64,000 nucleotides of DNA from Eurosta solidaginis (taxonomy: Eukaryota; Arthropoda; Insecta; Diptera; Tephritidae). The stretch covers positions 391,235,601-391,299,600 of the forward strand of contig NC_090319.1 of assembly GCF_040869045.1 (NCBI RefSeq), read 5' to 3'. The notes under the pieces were generated by a model that was not told the origin of the DNA, did not search any database, and was given only the letters and a program-made list of their open reading frames with translations. How positions within the stretch are numbered: the stretch's first letter is position 1; every line of letters starts with the position of its first letter. Both the position numbers and the translations under genes were made by a program. This document shows positions 43,550 to 53,997 of the stretch, piece by piece.

Positions 43550-43683
43550 TGTGACCCGGTCTATGAAAAGTTGGCTTATGACTCAAAAAAGAAATTGCGA
43601 GAAACAGCTGTTTTTTTTACCAGAAACAGCTGTACACAGCTGTTCTTTGAGTCATAAGCCACCTTTTCATAGACCGAGTCACA
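43550..43683. mobile_element. 134-bp MITE in a coiled-coil gene intron
   Basis: Inverted ends TGTGACCCGGTCTATGAAAA and TGTGACTCGGTCTATGAAAA extend through GGCTTATGACTC for about 38 bp. TA flanks both sides (43548-43549 and 43684-43685). The centre contains several CAGCTGT words. A TA target suggests a Tc1/mariner-related source, by inference. Confidence 0.85.
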
Positions 43684-43725
43684 TATAATGATATTTCTTT
43701 AATATATTCTCTTTTATTTAATTAC

Positions 43726-43790
43726 TTCATTATTATGTTTTGCTCTCTTAATAAACTTTCCTGTTTGGTTATCTTCGCCTCCATATCATT
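43726..43790 (-). CDS. coiled-coil protein gene, exon n-2
   Basis: A 65-bp exon, with acceptor CTATTAG and donor GTAATT. It encodes NDMEAKITKQESLLREQN and then IIM, with two bases left over that pair with the next exon. The following 218-bp intron consists largely of a 134-bp MITE. Confidence 0.85.
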
Positions 43791-43872
43791 CTAATAGAAA
43801 TATGTATTTTGAGTACAAGCGTGAATAAAAATGCAGTATTGATAGTGTAGAAGATGTATGTATATAACCTAC

Positions 43873-44013
43873 CAACGCTTTTACAGCGCTTTCCAATTGT
43901 TGGGTCAATCTCTCGATCTCTTCTATACTGCCTTTGTATTTTTGTTGGAACCGGTTGCAGCGTGCTTCTAAAATTTGATTGAATTTTTTTTGATTTTGCA
44001 TTTCCTCCTTCAT
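43873..44013 (-). CDS. coiled-coil protein gene, exon n-3
   Basis: A 141-bp exon in phase 0 at both ends (acceptor CTAG after a poly-T/A stretch, donor GTAGGT). It encodes 47 residues, including MKEEMQNQKKFNQILEARCN and SIEEIERLTQQLESAVKAL. Heptads with leucine and isoleucine at core positions indicate a continuous coiled coil. Confidence 0.85.
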
Positions 44014-44088
44014 CTAGTTTTTTTTTTTTTTAATTATATACTTCGAATATTAACATAATTACATTGCTATAATAGCTCAAAGAGTTAC

Positions 44089-44468
44089 CTGAATTTGAGT
44101 TTCTAAGAGGCTACGTTCCTTTTCGCTGAATTTCCTACTCAATTCCTCCATGTCCTTTTCCACCCTTTTCGCCGCTTCATCCATTACTTGGCCAATCGTA
44201 GACGCTAAATTGTCGCATTCTTCCTTGACAACTTGTTCTCGTTTCTGTGCATCTTCCTTATCAGCAACCGCTGCTTCAGCTATCGCCAAGGCCTCTTGCA
44301 CCTTTTGTAATGCACATTTTTCTCTCTCATATCGTTCTTCAATCGCGCTTTTTGACATTTTTAGTGATTGTTGTAATTCTTTGATTCGGCGGGTAGATTC
44401 GTTAAGTTTCGCTTTAAGTTTTTCAATTGTTGCAGTCGTTCCGGCATTGCTTAGACTACGCTCTTTTT
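44089..44468 (-). CDS. coiled-coil protein gene, exon n-4
   Basis: A 380-bp exon, the largest seen, with donor GTAACT. It encodes about 127 residues rich in E, K, Q and A, with ATIEKLKAKLNESTRRIKEL, AIEERYEREKCALQKVQEAL and DNLASTIGQVMDEAAKRVEK. There is no enzymatic motif or membrane segment. Such proteins are usually cytoskeletal, centrosomal or Golgi scaffolds; which one is not known. Confidence 0.85.
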
Positions 44469-44559
44469 CTTTATTAAGTAAAAAAAATTATAAATGAAAG
44501 CGATTACCGTGATTTTACCCAAATGCTTCACTAAGAAAAAAGTCGCTAGCCAGACTTAC

Positions 44560-44716
44560 CGTCCAGTGACTTTTCAAGGTTTTTGATATGCTCGTTCAGC
44601 TGTTTCTTTTGCTGGAACAAATTTTCAATAACTTGAGTTTGCTTTGTGATCTCAGTCTTCTGAGTCTGTATTGTACTCTCTAGCAGCTTTAAGGCTGTGT
44701 AATATTTTTGCTTGAT
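44560..44716 (-). CDS. coiled-coil protein gene, first exon in window
   Basis: A 157-bp exon, with acceptor TATATTTCAG and donor GTAAGT. It encodes IKQKYYTALKLLESTIQTQK, QTQVIENLFQQKKQLNEHI and KNLEKSLD, leaving one base that makes a glutamate codon with the next exon. In total the six exons give 314 residues, all coiled coil. More 5' exons must lie beyond 44.7 kb. I found none in this window, so either the next intron is also very long or they are unrecognised. Confidence 0.85.
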
Positions 44717-45352
44717 CTGAAATATATAATTCGTATATGTACAAGTATAGCGCTGCGTTAACATGGTCATATTACGCGAATTAAAGGAACCGTTCTAGCT
44801 GGGAAGGCCTAGTGGAGAAGAACATGCCCTCACTTGGTGTTTCTAACTGGCCTAAGGTACCACAAAAAAGGAAAACTGGCTAGGCGGGCAAGATTTATTT
44901 ACAGCAAACAAAACTTTCTCCTCTGTACTAACAATATTGGTAAAAGGCGAGCATAAACTCCTATCCATCTTAATATATACATATAAATTTCGTGTCACGT
45001 TGCTTGTTCGCTATGGACTCCTAAACTACTTAACCGATTTTAATCAAATTTGCACACCGTATGCAATTCGATCCAACTTGAAAGATAGGATAGCGCTTAT
45101 CTCAGTTTAAAGTAGCTATATTATTTTATTGCAAAATATTTGTTTACAACTGTACGAGCAAGCTAACTTTGAGTGGCACTTTCACCACATCACATTATTC
45201 GTCACATGCATACATGTTGAATTAGATCGAAAGGTGAAAAAAAGCCAGCTCGCGCTAGTGGCATTTAACTTCGGGAGAACATTTATAGGTATGTATGGAT
45301 GTATGTATGTATTTTCATTTCATGTCAGCTGCGTTGCCAAGTTAAGCAAAAT
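44717..45352. other. non-coding with Helitron-like remnant
   Basis: The part at 44990-45080 (TGTTCGCTATGGACTCCTAA, ACCGATTTTAATCAAATTTG) resembles the 5' half of DINE/Helitron-type repeats as I recall them. No termini were identified. Confidence 0.4.
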
Positions 45353-45706
45353 CAAAGACTAATTGAAGAATAAAGATGTTGCATGCGCGAACTTCAGTGG
45401 AAACCAGCGGAGCTTCACAAAATTCTAGTAGGTCACTTCCACCACACCAAAAACTGTAACACAATTTTTAACATAATTTAAGCACACAAATACACTGATT
45501 GGAGTTTTAGAGAGTAAAATTTAAAATTCTGAATACATTAGCTGAAAAAAAGTGTACACATAATTGTTAAATAACAAATACAGACAGTGGTAGTTTAACA
45601 AATTCTGCTGTGGTAAGTGGTGAATGTGACCTACTAGAGGTTTTGTGAAGCTTGCTTCACACTATTTTTCGTCCCTGCAACATCTTTATTCTTCAATCAG
45701 TATTTG
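45353..45706. mobile_element. MITE family E, copy 1 (354 bp)
   Basis: Inverted ends run CAAAGACTAATTGAAGAATA on the left and CAAATACTGATTGAAGAATA as complement on the right, then AAGATGTTGCA and a long subterminal stretch with TCTAGTAGGTCAC. The 7-bp duplication GCAAAAT lies at 45346-45352 and 45707-45713. Non-coding. A second copy is at 47383-47729. Confidence 0.88.
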
Positions 45707-45713
45707 GCAAAAT

Positions 45714-46210
45714 AAGTGGTTAAGAATGCTTACATCGTTTGAAAAGTATTCTTTCGTTAAAAATTTTAAACGCTTCGTGTAATTCTTACACAAAGGTGGT
45801 ATTTTTTGGCAAGTTTGTATGTATATGCTAATGTTTGTGCTCTAAGGACATTTAATCTATCTATATACTTATACATTGGCGCACTCAAGGGGGTTTTTGG
45901 GGTTAACCCTCCCCTTCGCCCCTCCCCAAAATTTGACAACACACCATAATAAAAATAATTTTATCAAAGATGGTACATGCATAAATATTTGTGTAAATAC
46001 ATGTTGTAAAATCTATGAATATTTGTGGATGTACATTGCCAATGTTTGTCAACATCTACTGATTATGTTTATAAACAAGCAGTGTGGAGACATTTCCCTA
46101 AAAGTATGCTGTGGATATTAGCTGAGGTTTGTTTTAATTTAAAATAATTCACCAACGATGTGCACTTAACGAATATTTAATTCACCATAATCCAATTCGT
46201 TCCACCAAAG
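45714..46210. other. non-coding stretch
   Basis: No element or gene was supported here. The segment GGGGTTAACCCTCCCCTTCG near 45900 is only locally G/C-rich. Confidence 0.35.
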
Positions 46211-46559
46211 CAAAGAGGATAAATACAATAAGAGCCGTCACTCGTTATTTTTTTGGCATTTACTCGATGTATGTATACTGAGAGATAGTCGCTACTTTTT
46301 TTTTCGGCGAGATGTTTGTAAATGTCTTCTATACATTTTCGTGGGGTATTTGTGTTTATTTTTCGACTGTATTTAATTAATTAATTTAAATCTCTTTCCA
46401 AACATCACAGTTGCACAAGGGGCCTACACGGCATGGATAAATGCGAGACAATTAAAAATGTCCCTCTCAGAAAACATTCGGCATCAATTTTTTCAATTTC
46501 CAGCGAGATACTCGCCACAAAATAACGAGTGACGGCTCTTATTGTATTTATCCTCTTTG
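46211..46559. mobile_element. MITE family B, copy 1 (349 bp)
   Basis: Inverted ends begin CAAAGAGGATAAATACAATA and continue AGAGCCGTCACTCGTTATTTT, about 40 bp. The interior contains GAGACAATTAAAAATGTCCC. No clear duplication flanks this copy. The other copy (60463-60727) lies inside MITE A. Located 89 bp before the hAT start codon at 46648. Confidence 0.85.
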
Positions 46560-46647
46560 GTAGTAGTGGATAATTGACAGTCTATAGAAAACAGTTCTTG
46601 TCGGCGCTGCTGGTGGTCAAATTTTTGGTGCAATTAAATTTAAAAAA

Positions 46648-48262
46648 ATGTCGAAGCGTCAGTTAGATTTGACTGAATTTTTTTCTAAAAAACCCAAAGC
46701 AAAATAGAAAATAGTAAGCAAGCAACAAGAACCCGTTTGCCATCAGATTGACAAGATGGCCAAACAGAAAGTTTAAGAAAATCGGAACAAATTAAGGCCC
46801 ATCATTGAAACAGTTTTCTTTTGTGGAAAACAAGTACTTGCACTAAGAGGACATCGGGACTGGGGGCGTATAGAGGACGCAAGTGCAATAAATGAGGGCA
46901 ATTTTAGGGAGCTTTTGAAGTACAGACAGCAGTATGATACACATTTAAAGAGTGTGTTGTCGGAGAGCAGCAGTAATGCAATGTACACAAGTTGGAGGAT
47001 TCAAAACGAAATTATCGACATATGTGAGAAATTGATTTTAAAAATCTTGTCTGAACAACTTAACTCCGCAAACTATTTCTCCGTTCTTTCTGATGAAACA
47101 GCTGATATATCTGGTGTGGAACAAATATCACTCTGTGTTAAATATTTTGATAATGGTATTCACGAAATTAATGAAGTTTTTCTTAAGTTCATTCCACTGA
47201 AAGATTTGATAGGAGAGAGTATGGCAAAAATAATTTTAGAAGAGTTGGAGAGAATTTATATAATTTTATATTTTAAATAAAATGCGCGGCCAAGGGTACG
47301 ATGGTGCTGCATCAATGAGTGGGCAATTTAAGGGTGTACAAATCTCACATTTCCAGGAAGTACCCTAAAGCTTTATATGTACCAAAGATTATCGAAAATA
47401 AAGATGTTGCAGGCACAAACTTCGGTGGAAAGCAGCGGAGCGTAACAAAATTCTAGTAGGTCACTTTCACCACACCAAAAACTTTAACACAATTTTTAAC
47501 ATAATTTAAGCACATAAATACACTGACTGGAGTTTTAGAGAGTAGAAATGTGAATTCTGAACACATTAGATGAATGAAAAGTGTACAAATTGTTAAATAA
47601 CAAATACAGACAGTGGTAGTTTAACAAATTCTGCTGGGGTAAGTGATGAATGTGACCTACTAGAATTTTGTGAAGCTTGCTTCACACGATTTTTCGTCCC
47701 TGCAACATCTTTATTTTCGATAATATTTGTATGTACATTGTGCAGCGCACTCGCTAAACTTCGCCGTTTTAAGTTCGTGTGGGAATGTGTATATAAGAAA
47801 TTGTCTTGTTGTTGTAGGTAAATTGTATGATTTTTTCAATACACCTAAAGGGCAGTGTTTTACAGGAGTGTCTGGAAAAATTAAAGATTTTTGGCCACAA
47901 AAAATTAAAAAAAATGTGTCCTACTAGGTGGATTGAAAGATATAATTCAGTATTTGTTTTTACAGAATTTTTTGATGGGATATTGTTGGCTTTGCATCAA
48001 ATCCAAACAGGGGATAATAAAAATGTTGCTGAAGATGCTAATCTACTTAATTGTGCCATACAAAAAAGTGAGTTTGTAATTGCTCTGCAATGCGTTAATC
48101 AAGTGTTTAGCAAAGCCAATATCTTATGTAAATTTCTTCAAACTCGAAGTATTGACTTAAAACAAGCAGTTAACTTAGTCGATATAACTTTGAAAGATTT
48201 ATGCTTGATAAGAGAAAATGCCGAACAAGAGTTTAGAACTTTGTTTAATATTGCTCAGACAC
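46648..48262 (+). pseudogene. hAT transposase gene (DUF4371 type), broken by a MITE
   Basis: It begins MSKRQLDLTEFFSKKPKAK with a stop soon after. RHWENRG-like sequence is altered to RGHRDWGRIEDASAINEGNF, then LLKYRQQYDTHLKSVL and NYFSVLSDETADISGVEQIS (LxDETxD catalytic region), VKYFDNG, and, after a frameshift, GQGYDGAASMSGQFKGVQ. MITE 47383-47729 interrupts, after which YVHCAAHSLNFAVL and PTRWIERYNSVF follow. These are standard hAT/ZMYM-like DUF4371 motifs. The dimerisation domain is absent: sequence switches to an unrelated repeat near 48263. The protein would bind element ends and catalyse excision; this copy is dead. Confidence 0.88.
47383..47729. mobile_element. MITE family E, copy 2, inside the hAT transposase
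   Basis: Ends CAAAGATTATCGAAAATAAA and, as complement, CAAATATTATCGAAAATAAA enclose the same interior as copy 1. The 7-bp duplication TATGTAC (47376-47382 and 47730-47736) brackets it. Removing the element plus one duplicate restores the transposase frame across the site (ALYVHCAAHS). Confidence 0.92.
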
Positions 48263-48531
48263 AAACAGCTAGAAGCTTCAAATTTCACCAGTTGCTTACG
48301 TATATAGCATATATTGTTGTATGAAAAAATCATAGAGATCGGTGGTATATATAGTATATATATGGTGGTATATATAGTATATATATATATATATATTTTC
48401 GCATTTTTAGACCCATTTTAACAGCTAGAAGCTTCAAATTTAACCAGTTGCTTACGTATATAGCATATATTGTTGTCTGAAAAAATCATAGAGATCGGTG
48501 GTATATATAGTATATATATGGTGGTATATAT
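48263..48531. repeat. dispersed repeat X with TA-rich arrays
   Basis: Two copies of ACAGCTAGAAGCTTCAAATT .. GCATATATTGTTGT .. AAAAATCATAGAGATCGGTG are separated by TATATATAGTATATATATGG microsatellite. The same repeat lies on the far side of the LTR cluster at 59168-59330. It truncates the hAT transposase and is itself the target of the LTR element at 48532. Confidence 0.75.
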
Positions 48532-48950
48532 TGTGACGAATATTAGTGACACTAAGTGATACTCACATCACAAGTCTGATGCTAAGTAAATGAAGCTCCC
48601 AAAAGTAGGCAATTATCTGTGGAAGTGTCATTCACATATACACGCGCATACGAGAAGCTATACACGTGCATCTGTAGTTATAATTTTATAGCAGTAACTA
48701 AGTAAATTCTGGAAACGCCTGGAAGTATGGAACGAGGAAATCGAGGAGTATAAAAAGCAGCAACAGTAGAGGCACGACAATCAGTTTGAATTAAGCAAGC
48801 TACCAGTTGCGAAGTTTAAGTGTTATTGTGAAGTACGTTAATAAAGGCCATTTTTCATTATTGAATAGTGGAGTTATTTATTCAATAGTTTAGTGATTCG
48901 AACGTTAGTAGAAGGTTGCAAATAAGAGGAATTCCAGTAAATTCGTTACA
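48532..48950 (+). repeat. 5' LTR of the 48532 element
   Basis: It runs from TGTGACGAATATTAG to AAATTCGTTACA (419 bp). GGAGTATAAAAAGCAG at 48743 is a TATA-like promoter. AATAAAGGCCATTTTTCATT near 48840 and TTATTTATTC near 48870 fall in R/U5. It is related to solo LTR 23252-23688. Confidence 0.92.
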
Positions 48951-48952
48951 AC

Positions 48953-48964
48953 TGGTGTCAGAAG
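48953..48964 (+). promoter_or_regulatory. primer binding site
   Basis: TGGTGTCAGAAG begins two bases after the 5' LTR. It starts with TGG, the complement of a tRNA 3' CCA, and matches the related elements at 42030 and 58562 (both - strand). A leucine-type tRNA primer is possible but was not verified. Confidence 0.75.
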
Positions 48965-49009
48965 AGGAATTGTTGAATAAATTCCGAAGATTTTGAATAC
49001 AACTTGGAC

Positions 49010-50330
49010 ATGGCAAAGTTGAGTGAATTAAAGATCCAGCAACTGAAAAAGTATGTATTTGGAGAACCGTGGACTGAATACAACCGGCAATAAGATCGAA
49101 ATTCATGCACGGCTACGAGAGATAATGGGGTCGCAAGGAATTGATGTGGACGAGTATGTCTTTTATCCTGATGTGGAAGAGCCAGCGACTAAAATGGAAG
49201 AGAATATAGATACTCCGAATCCACTGGCAAGTGTTAACACTAACCCGATACTAGGAGTGTTGAAGCAAATGTCGTCACAAATATCAACCGAAATGTCATC
49301 TCAACTGGAATCGCAGAAGACATATATGACATTCAAGATGGAATCACAGGAGACACGTATTGCAGAAATGTCATCTGAAATAACATCCAAGATTGCAGCA
49401 CAAGAAACGCGTATTTCAGAAATGTCGTCGCAAATTTCATCTCAACTGGAAGAACAGAAGACATATATGGCATCTCAAATGGAAGAACAGAAGACATATA
49501 TGACATCTCAGTTGGCTGAGCAGTTGAAAGCACAAGAGGCCCGCATATCCTCGCAGCTGGAGGCGCAGGAGATAAGGGTATCATCGAAGCTGGAGGCACA
49601 AGATACAAAAATAATGCAGTTTGAAGAAAAATTCGAGGCAGAGGTGGATGCTTTGAGAGGTCGTATACAGGAATTGCAACTTAATCGCCCGGCTGTTTCA
49701 GCGAGTAATCCAAAGGCAAAATACCATCCTTTGACGGTTCTGTTCCTTTCCAGGTGTTTAAGCTTCAGTTTGAGAAGACCGCAACAGTGAACAACTGGAA
49801 TGCTGAAGATAAAGTTGCAGCTGTATTCGTAGCATTGAAGGGGCCAGCAGCCGAAATCCTAAAGATGATCCCGAAGTAGAGCGGAACAATTATGAGGCAT
49901 TGATGGCCGCTGTAGAACGACGGTACGGAAGCCAGCACAGGAAACAGATCTACCAAATAGAATTGCAAAACCGTTACCAAAAAGCTAACGAGACTTTGCA
50001 GGAGTTTGCGTCGGATGTCGAAAGGCTGGCCCATCTAGCAAATGCGGACGCACCCGTGGAATACACCGAGAGGGTAAAAATCCAGAGCTTCATAAATGGC
50101 ATACGAGATGTAGAAACGAAACGAGCTACATATGCGAATCCAAAACTAACATTTGCTGAAAAGGTATCGCATGCACTAACTCAGGAAACAGCCTCACTTT
50201 TGAGTAAGCCAGCGTACAAAGCTCATCGCGTGGAAGTGGAAAGGCCCGACTGGGTAGACACAATTTTGGAAGCACTTAAGGGGTCACAACAGAAAAACTC
50301 TGGAGTTTAGGAAATGTTTCAAGTGCGGGA
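49010..50330 (+). pseudogene. Gag of the 48532 element
   Basis: ATG at 49010 (MAKLSELKIQQLKK) is followed by a frameshift after AAAAAG, then the 49053 frame: LENRGLNTTGNKIEIHARLR completes a SAP-like motif. Next come an acidic segment and a long heptad array (SSQLEEQKTYMASQMEEQKT and similar). Then frameshifts around 49730-49900 and the capsid-like region HRKQIYQIELQNRYQKANET .. VERPDWVDTILEALKGS. A zinc knuckle is visible near 50318 in another frame (CFKCGKPGHIARHC). At least three frame breaks. Confidence 0.85.
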
Positions 50331-50380
50331 AGCCCGGTCACATTGCACGTCATTGCGATCTTGGTCCTGGTAGTTCCAAC

Positions 50381-50965
50381 TTGGCTGGTCGTAAACGTAA
50401 AGCTGGAGGTGATAAGCAAGAGCGATTCAGATGTAAAGAACGAAAACTTGCCCCAGCTATTGAATGTCCTGTGATATCTACCTCGGAAATTGGAAGAAAC
50501 TCGAGCAGTCTTACCGTCAAAGGAAATGTTGATGGCAAAGAACGTGTACTGACTGTAGATAAGGGCGCATCTCATTCCTTGATTCGATCTGATTTCGTCA
50601 ACAGGAGAGTAAAACCGTTACCTGGAGCAAGGTTGCGTACGGTCACAGGCGAGTATAACCAAGTCCAGGGAGAAGTGATATGTGAAGTGTTAATTGGGAG
50701 GGTCATGGTTTTACACAAATTCATTGTAGCGGAGATTGTTGATGAAGTCATATTGGGAGTGGACTTCTTAGTTGACCATCGAGTGCTGCTGAAAGAGATT
50801 CGACAAAACCCACAAAAGTCAAAGCCAGCAGATCGGGCAAGGGTTGATGGAACGAATGGGCCAAACAAATCAAAACCAAAGGTACTTGTAGGAAAAACCC
50901 TGGCTATGACAAAACAAGATGGACGTATTCCGGTAAGAGTACTCAATAAGTGTAGAAAATCATAA
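50381..50965 (+). pseudogene. protease region of the 48532 element
   Basis: Frame GRKRKAGGDKQERFR .. APAIECPVISTSEIGR .. VLTVDKGASHSLIRSDFVNR .. EVILGVDFLVDH. The active-site triplet is DKG in place of the DTG seen at 37260 and 57020, so this copy's protease should be inactive. A deletion after VDH removes about 30 residues present in the 55525 copy. It ends with a stop at 50965. Confidence 0.85.
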
Positions 50966-51359
50966 AGAATGAGATATGTGATTAACACTAACACAAAAGC
51001 ATTTCATTTACATTTACTTTTTACCCTCTCCTAACACAACTTAAACATTGCTTTACTAAGCAAACATAATTGTAAGTATTTTATTCCGATCCGGGCTAGT
51101 AATTTTACACAATAAGTTCAAGTCACCACTCAAACTGACCGAAGGAGCTATTTTTGGAAGATGCCAAGAGGCTGAAGTAGTTATTAACTGTGAACAGCTC
51201 CAGGAACACGTTTCATCTAGTAATACTGATCTTTCAAATGACATCACGGCATGGACGGAGGGGCTAGAGAAAGCCTATCAGAATAAGGCAAAACAATTTC
51301 CCCTAAAGTACGCGAACATATTTGGCCAGGATGGCTCCAAACCAGGCCGCACCAACGTT

Positions 51360-51850
51360 GTGAAACATCAAATTGACACTGGAGATGCGAGGCCGATCCG
51401 TCAAGCTCCACGTAGTGTTCCACTGGCGAAACGGGAAGTTGTGAGTCAAATCATACAAGAAATGAGCGACAGCGACTTCATCGAACCATCAGCTAGTCCA
51501 TGGAGCTCACCGGTAGCACTTGTAAAGAAGAAGGATGGAAAAATGAGGTTTTGTGTGGAATACCGTAAGTTGAATGACGTTATGAAAAAGGATAGCTACC
51601 GATTGCCAAGAATTGACGACACTCTGGACTCGCTCTCTGTTACGAAATGGTTTTCCACATTGGACTTGAAAAGTGGCTACTGGCAAGTGGAGGTGAAGGA
51701 GGAAGACAAAGAGAAAACAGCCTTCAGCGTCGGAGATGGTCTTTGACAATTTACAGTAATGCCCTTTGGACTATGTAATGCACCAGCTACTTTCGAGGGA
51801 CTCATGGATCAGGTATTGAAAGAACTACATTGGAAAACATGCTTGGTGTA
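51360..51850 (+). pseudogene. reverse transcriptase of the 48532 element
   Basis: Contains QIDTGDARPIRQAPRSVPLA, SDFIEPSASPWSSPVALVKK, MRFCVEYRKLNDVMKKDSY and [20 protein letters not shown] (first catalytic Asp). A stop at 51747 lies at the position of [12 protein letters not shown] in related elements, and YLDDIIA at about 51850 is followed by a deletion of roughly 100 bp that removes part of the thumb and shifts the frame. Confidence 0.88.
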
Positions 51851-51891
51851 CCTGGACGACATCATCGCTGTTTAAAAAGGAAGTAAATTAT

Positions 51892-53997
51892 TTGGGTCAC
51901 AAGGTAACGACAGAGGGCATCTGCACTGCGAACGAAAAGATGGAGGCTGTAAAGGATTGGCCAAGACTACAGAACCTACATGAATTGAGAAGTTTCCTTC
52001 GGCTGTGCACATATTACCGCCGATTTGTACCAAATTTTGCCAGCGTAGCCCATAGCCTCCACGAGCTTACAAGAAAAAATAAAGCTTTTGAATGGAAGAA
52101 GGAGCAAGAAGTGGCTTTCCAAACATCGAAAGAGCGTTTGTGCACTGCCCCATTGTTGGCATATCCGATTCCAGGAACAACATTTATTCTAGGTAGAGAT
52201 GCGCGTGGATATCCTATAGGAGGCGTTATATCACAACTGGACGATGGACAGGAGAAGGTAGCTGCATATTACAGCCGTTCAATTGGAAAACCAGAGAGGA
52301 ACTATTGCGTTACACGGAGAGAGCTGTTGGCATTGGTAGAGTGCATTAAACATTTTCACAAATACCTCTACGGCCAGCGATTCCGCGTCAGGACAGATCA
52401 CGCAGCGTTGAAATGGCTTCTGCAGTTCCGTAATCCGAAAGGACAATTGGCACGGTGGATCGAGCGACTACAAAGCTATGACTTTTCCATTGAGCATCGA
52501 AAAGGTAGTACCAATGGAAATGCTGATGCAATGTCACGAAGACCATGTAGTTTGGAATGCAAGCACTGTTTAAAAGCCGAGGCTAAAGAACACATTATAG
52601 ATGTCCGGCTAATGACTATAACGCGTACGGATGAATGGGACAAGGAACAACTAAGAAAGTGTCAGCTAGAAGATACAGATCTGTCACATGTTATGCAAGG
52701 GCTCGAACGAAACGAAGGAGCAAACAGAGAGGCGATGTCAGCAGAGAGTCCCATTGCGAAGTCATATTGGGCACAGTGGAACAGTTTAGAATTGATATCC
52801 GGTTGCTTGCATCGAGTATGGGAGAGTGAGGATGGTCAAAGAAAAAAGAAACTGATAGTGGTTCCCAGAAAGATGATTCCTGACGTGCTCAGCGAGCTGC
52901 ATAATGGTCCAAGCGGAGGTCATCTTGGAATCACGAAGACGCTCGAGAAGATTAAACAGAGATTCTATTGGGTTGGTTGCCGTCAGTCGGTCACTGAGTG
53001 GATTGCGAACTGCGAGGTTTGCAGCAGAGCGAAAGGGCCCAAAACCCGAAGTCATGGCCAGATGAAGCAATATAACTCAGGTGCGCCATTTGAAAGGATC
53101 GCTATGGATGTCGCCGGCCCATTTCCTACTATCAACGGCGGAAACAAATATGTACTGGTAGTTATGGATTATTTCAGCAAATGGCCAGAGGTATACCCAA
53201 TCCCAAATCAAGAAGCGGAAACAGTAGCAGAAGTGTTTACAAACGAATGGGTTGCAAGGTATGGTGTACCAATGGAGTTACATTCTGACCAAGGCAGGAA
53301 TTTTGAATCAGCTGTGTTCCAGGAAATGTGTAAATCATTGCGCATTCGAAAAACACGGACAACTGCATTGCATCCTCAATCAGATGGTATGGTAGAACGA
53401 TTCAATAGAACATTGGAGGAGCACTTAAGGAAAGTAGTAGACAAGTACCATAAAGAGTGGGATACCCGCATACCATTATTCTTGATGGCTTACCGATCAG
53501 CAGTGCATGAGAGAACGGGCCAAACCCCTGCAAAAGTAATTTTTGGCAATGACCTTAGACTGTCTGCTGATTTGAAGTTTGGGATAGATGCCAATGCGGA
53601 GAAAAATGTCAAGAAATCCACTGGTGATTTGAAAGAAGAGCTAAGAAAAATACATGATCTGATAGGGCAACGAACAAAGATTACGAGTGACAAGATGAAA
53701 GCCAGATACGATAAAGCAATTAATTCGGAAGGTTTTCAGGAAGGAGATTTGGTGATGTTATACAACCCACAACGTAAAAAAGGTTTGTCCACGAAATTGC
53801 AGTGTAATTGGGAAGGCCCATACAAAGTTGTAAAACGGATCAACGATGTAGTGTACCGCATACAAACCATCGGTAAACCACGAACCAAAATGAAAGTGGT
53901 CCATTTGGAAAGGCTGGCAACGTTTAGATCCAGAGATTTATCTGATCGGGACGAGCTATTCGTTGCAAAGTATAAGTGTTATTGTGAAGTATTTTAA
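51892..53997 (+). CDS. RNase H and integrase of the 48532 element (open)
   Basis: An open 701-residue frame. RNase H: DARGYPIGGVISQ, RRELLALVECIKHF and VRTDHAALKW within residues 100-175. Integrase zinc-binding: LHNGPSGGHLGI .. CEVCSRAKG at about 335-380. Catalytic core: AMDVAGPFP near 404, LHSDQGRNFES near 464 and MVERFNRTLEEH near 500; the last two acidic residues are separated by exactly 35 residues (DD35E). C-terminal GPY/F module: WEGPYKVVKRINDVVYRI near 640. It ends RDLSDRD and then runs into LTR sequence to a stop at 53997. Upstream RT is deleted, so the protein would not be made normally. Confidence 0.9.
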   Translation: MGHKVTTEGICTANEKMEAVKDWPRLQNLHELRSFLRLCTYYRRFVPNFASVAHSLHELTRKNKAFEWKKEQEVAFQTSKERLCTAPLLAYPIPGTTFILGRDARGYPIGGVISQLDDGQEKVAAYYSRSIGKPERNYCVTRRELLALVECIKHFHKYLYGQRFRVRTDHAALKWLLQFRNPKGQLARWIERLQSYDFSIEHRKGSTNGNADAMSRRPCSLECKHCLKAEAKEHIIDVRLMTITRTDEWDKEQLRKCQLEDTDLSHVMQGLERNEGANREAMSAESPIAKSYWAQWNSLELISGCLHRVWESEDGQRKKKLIVVPRKMIPDVLSELHNGPSGGHLGITKTLEKIKQRFYWVGCRQSVTEWIANCEVCSRAKGPKTRSHGQMKQYNSGAPFERIAMDVAGPFPTINGGNKYVLVVMDYFSKWPEVYPIPNQEAETVAEVFTNEWVARYGVPMELHSDQGRNFESAVFQEMCKSLRIRKTRTTALHPQSDGMVERFNRTLEEHLRKVVDKYHKEWDTRIPLFLMAYRSAVHERTGQTPAKVIFGNDLRLSADLKFGIDANAEKNVKKSTGDLKEELRKIHDLIGQRTKITSDKMKARYDKAINSEGFQEGDLVMLYNPQRKKGLSTKLQCNWEGPYKVVKRINDVVYRIQTIGKPRTKMKVVHLERLATFRSRDLSDRDELFVAKYKCYCEVF

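Noticed and set aside
45129..45362. 77-residue frame as an upstream exon of a host gene
   Set aside because: It lies in Helitron-like sequence, on the wrong strand for the coiled-coil gene, and has no splice phase match.
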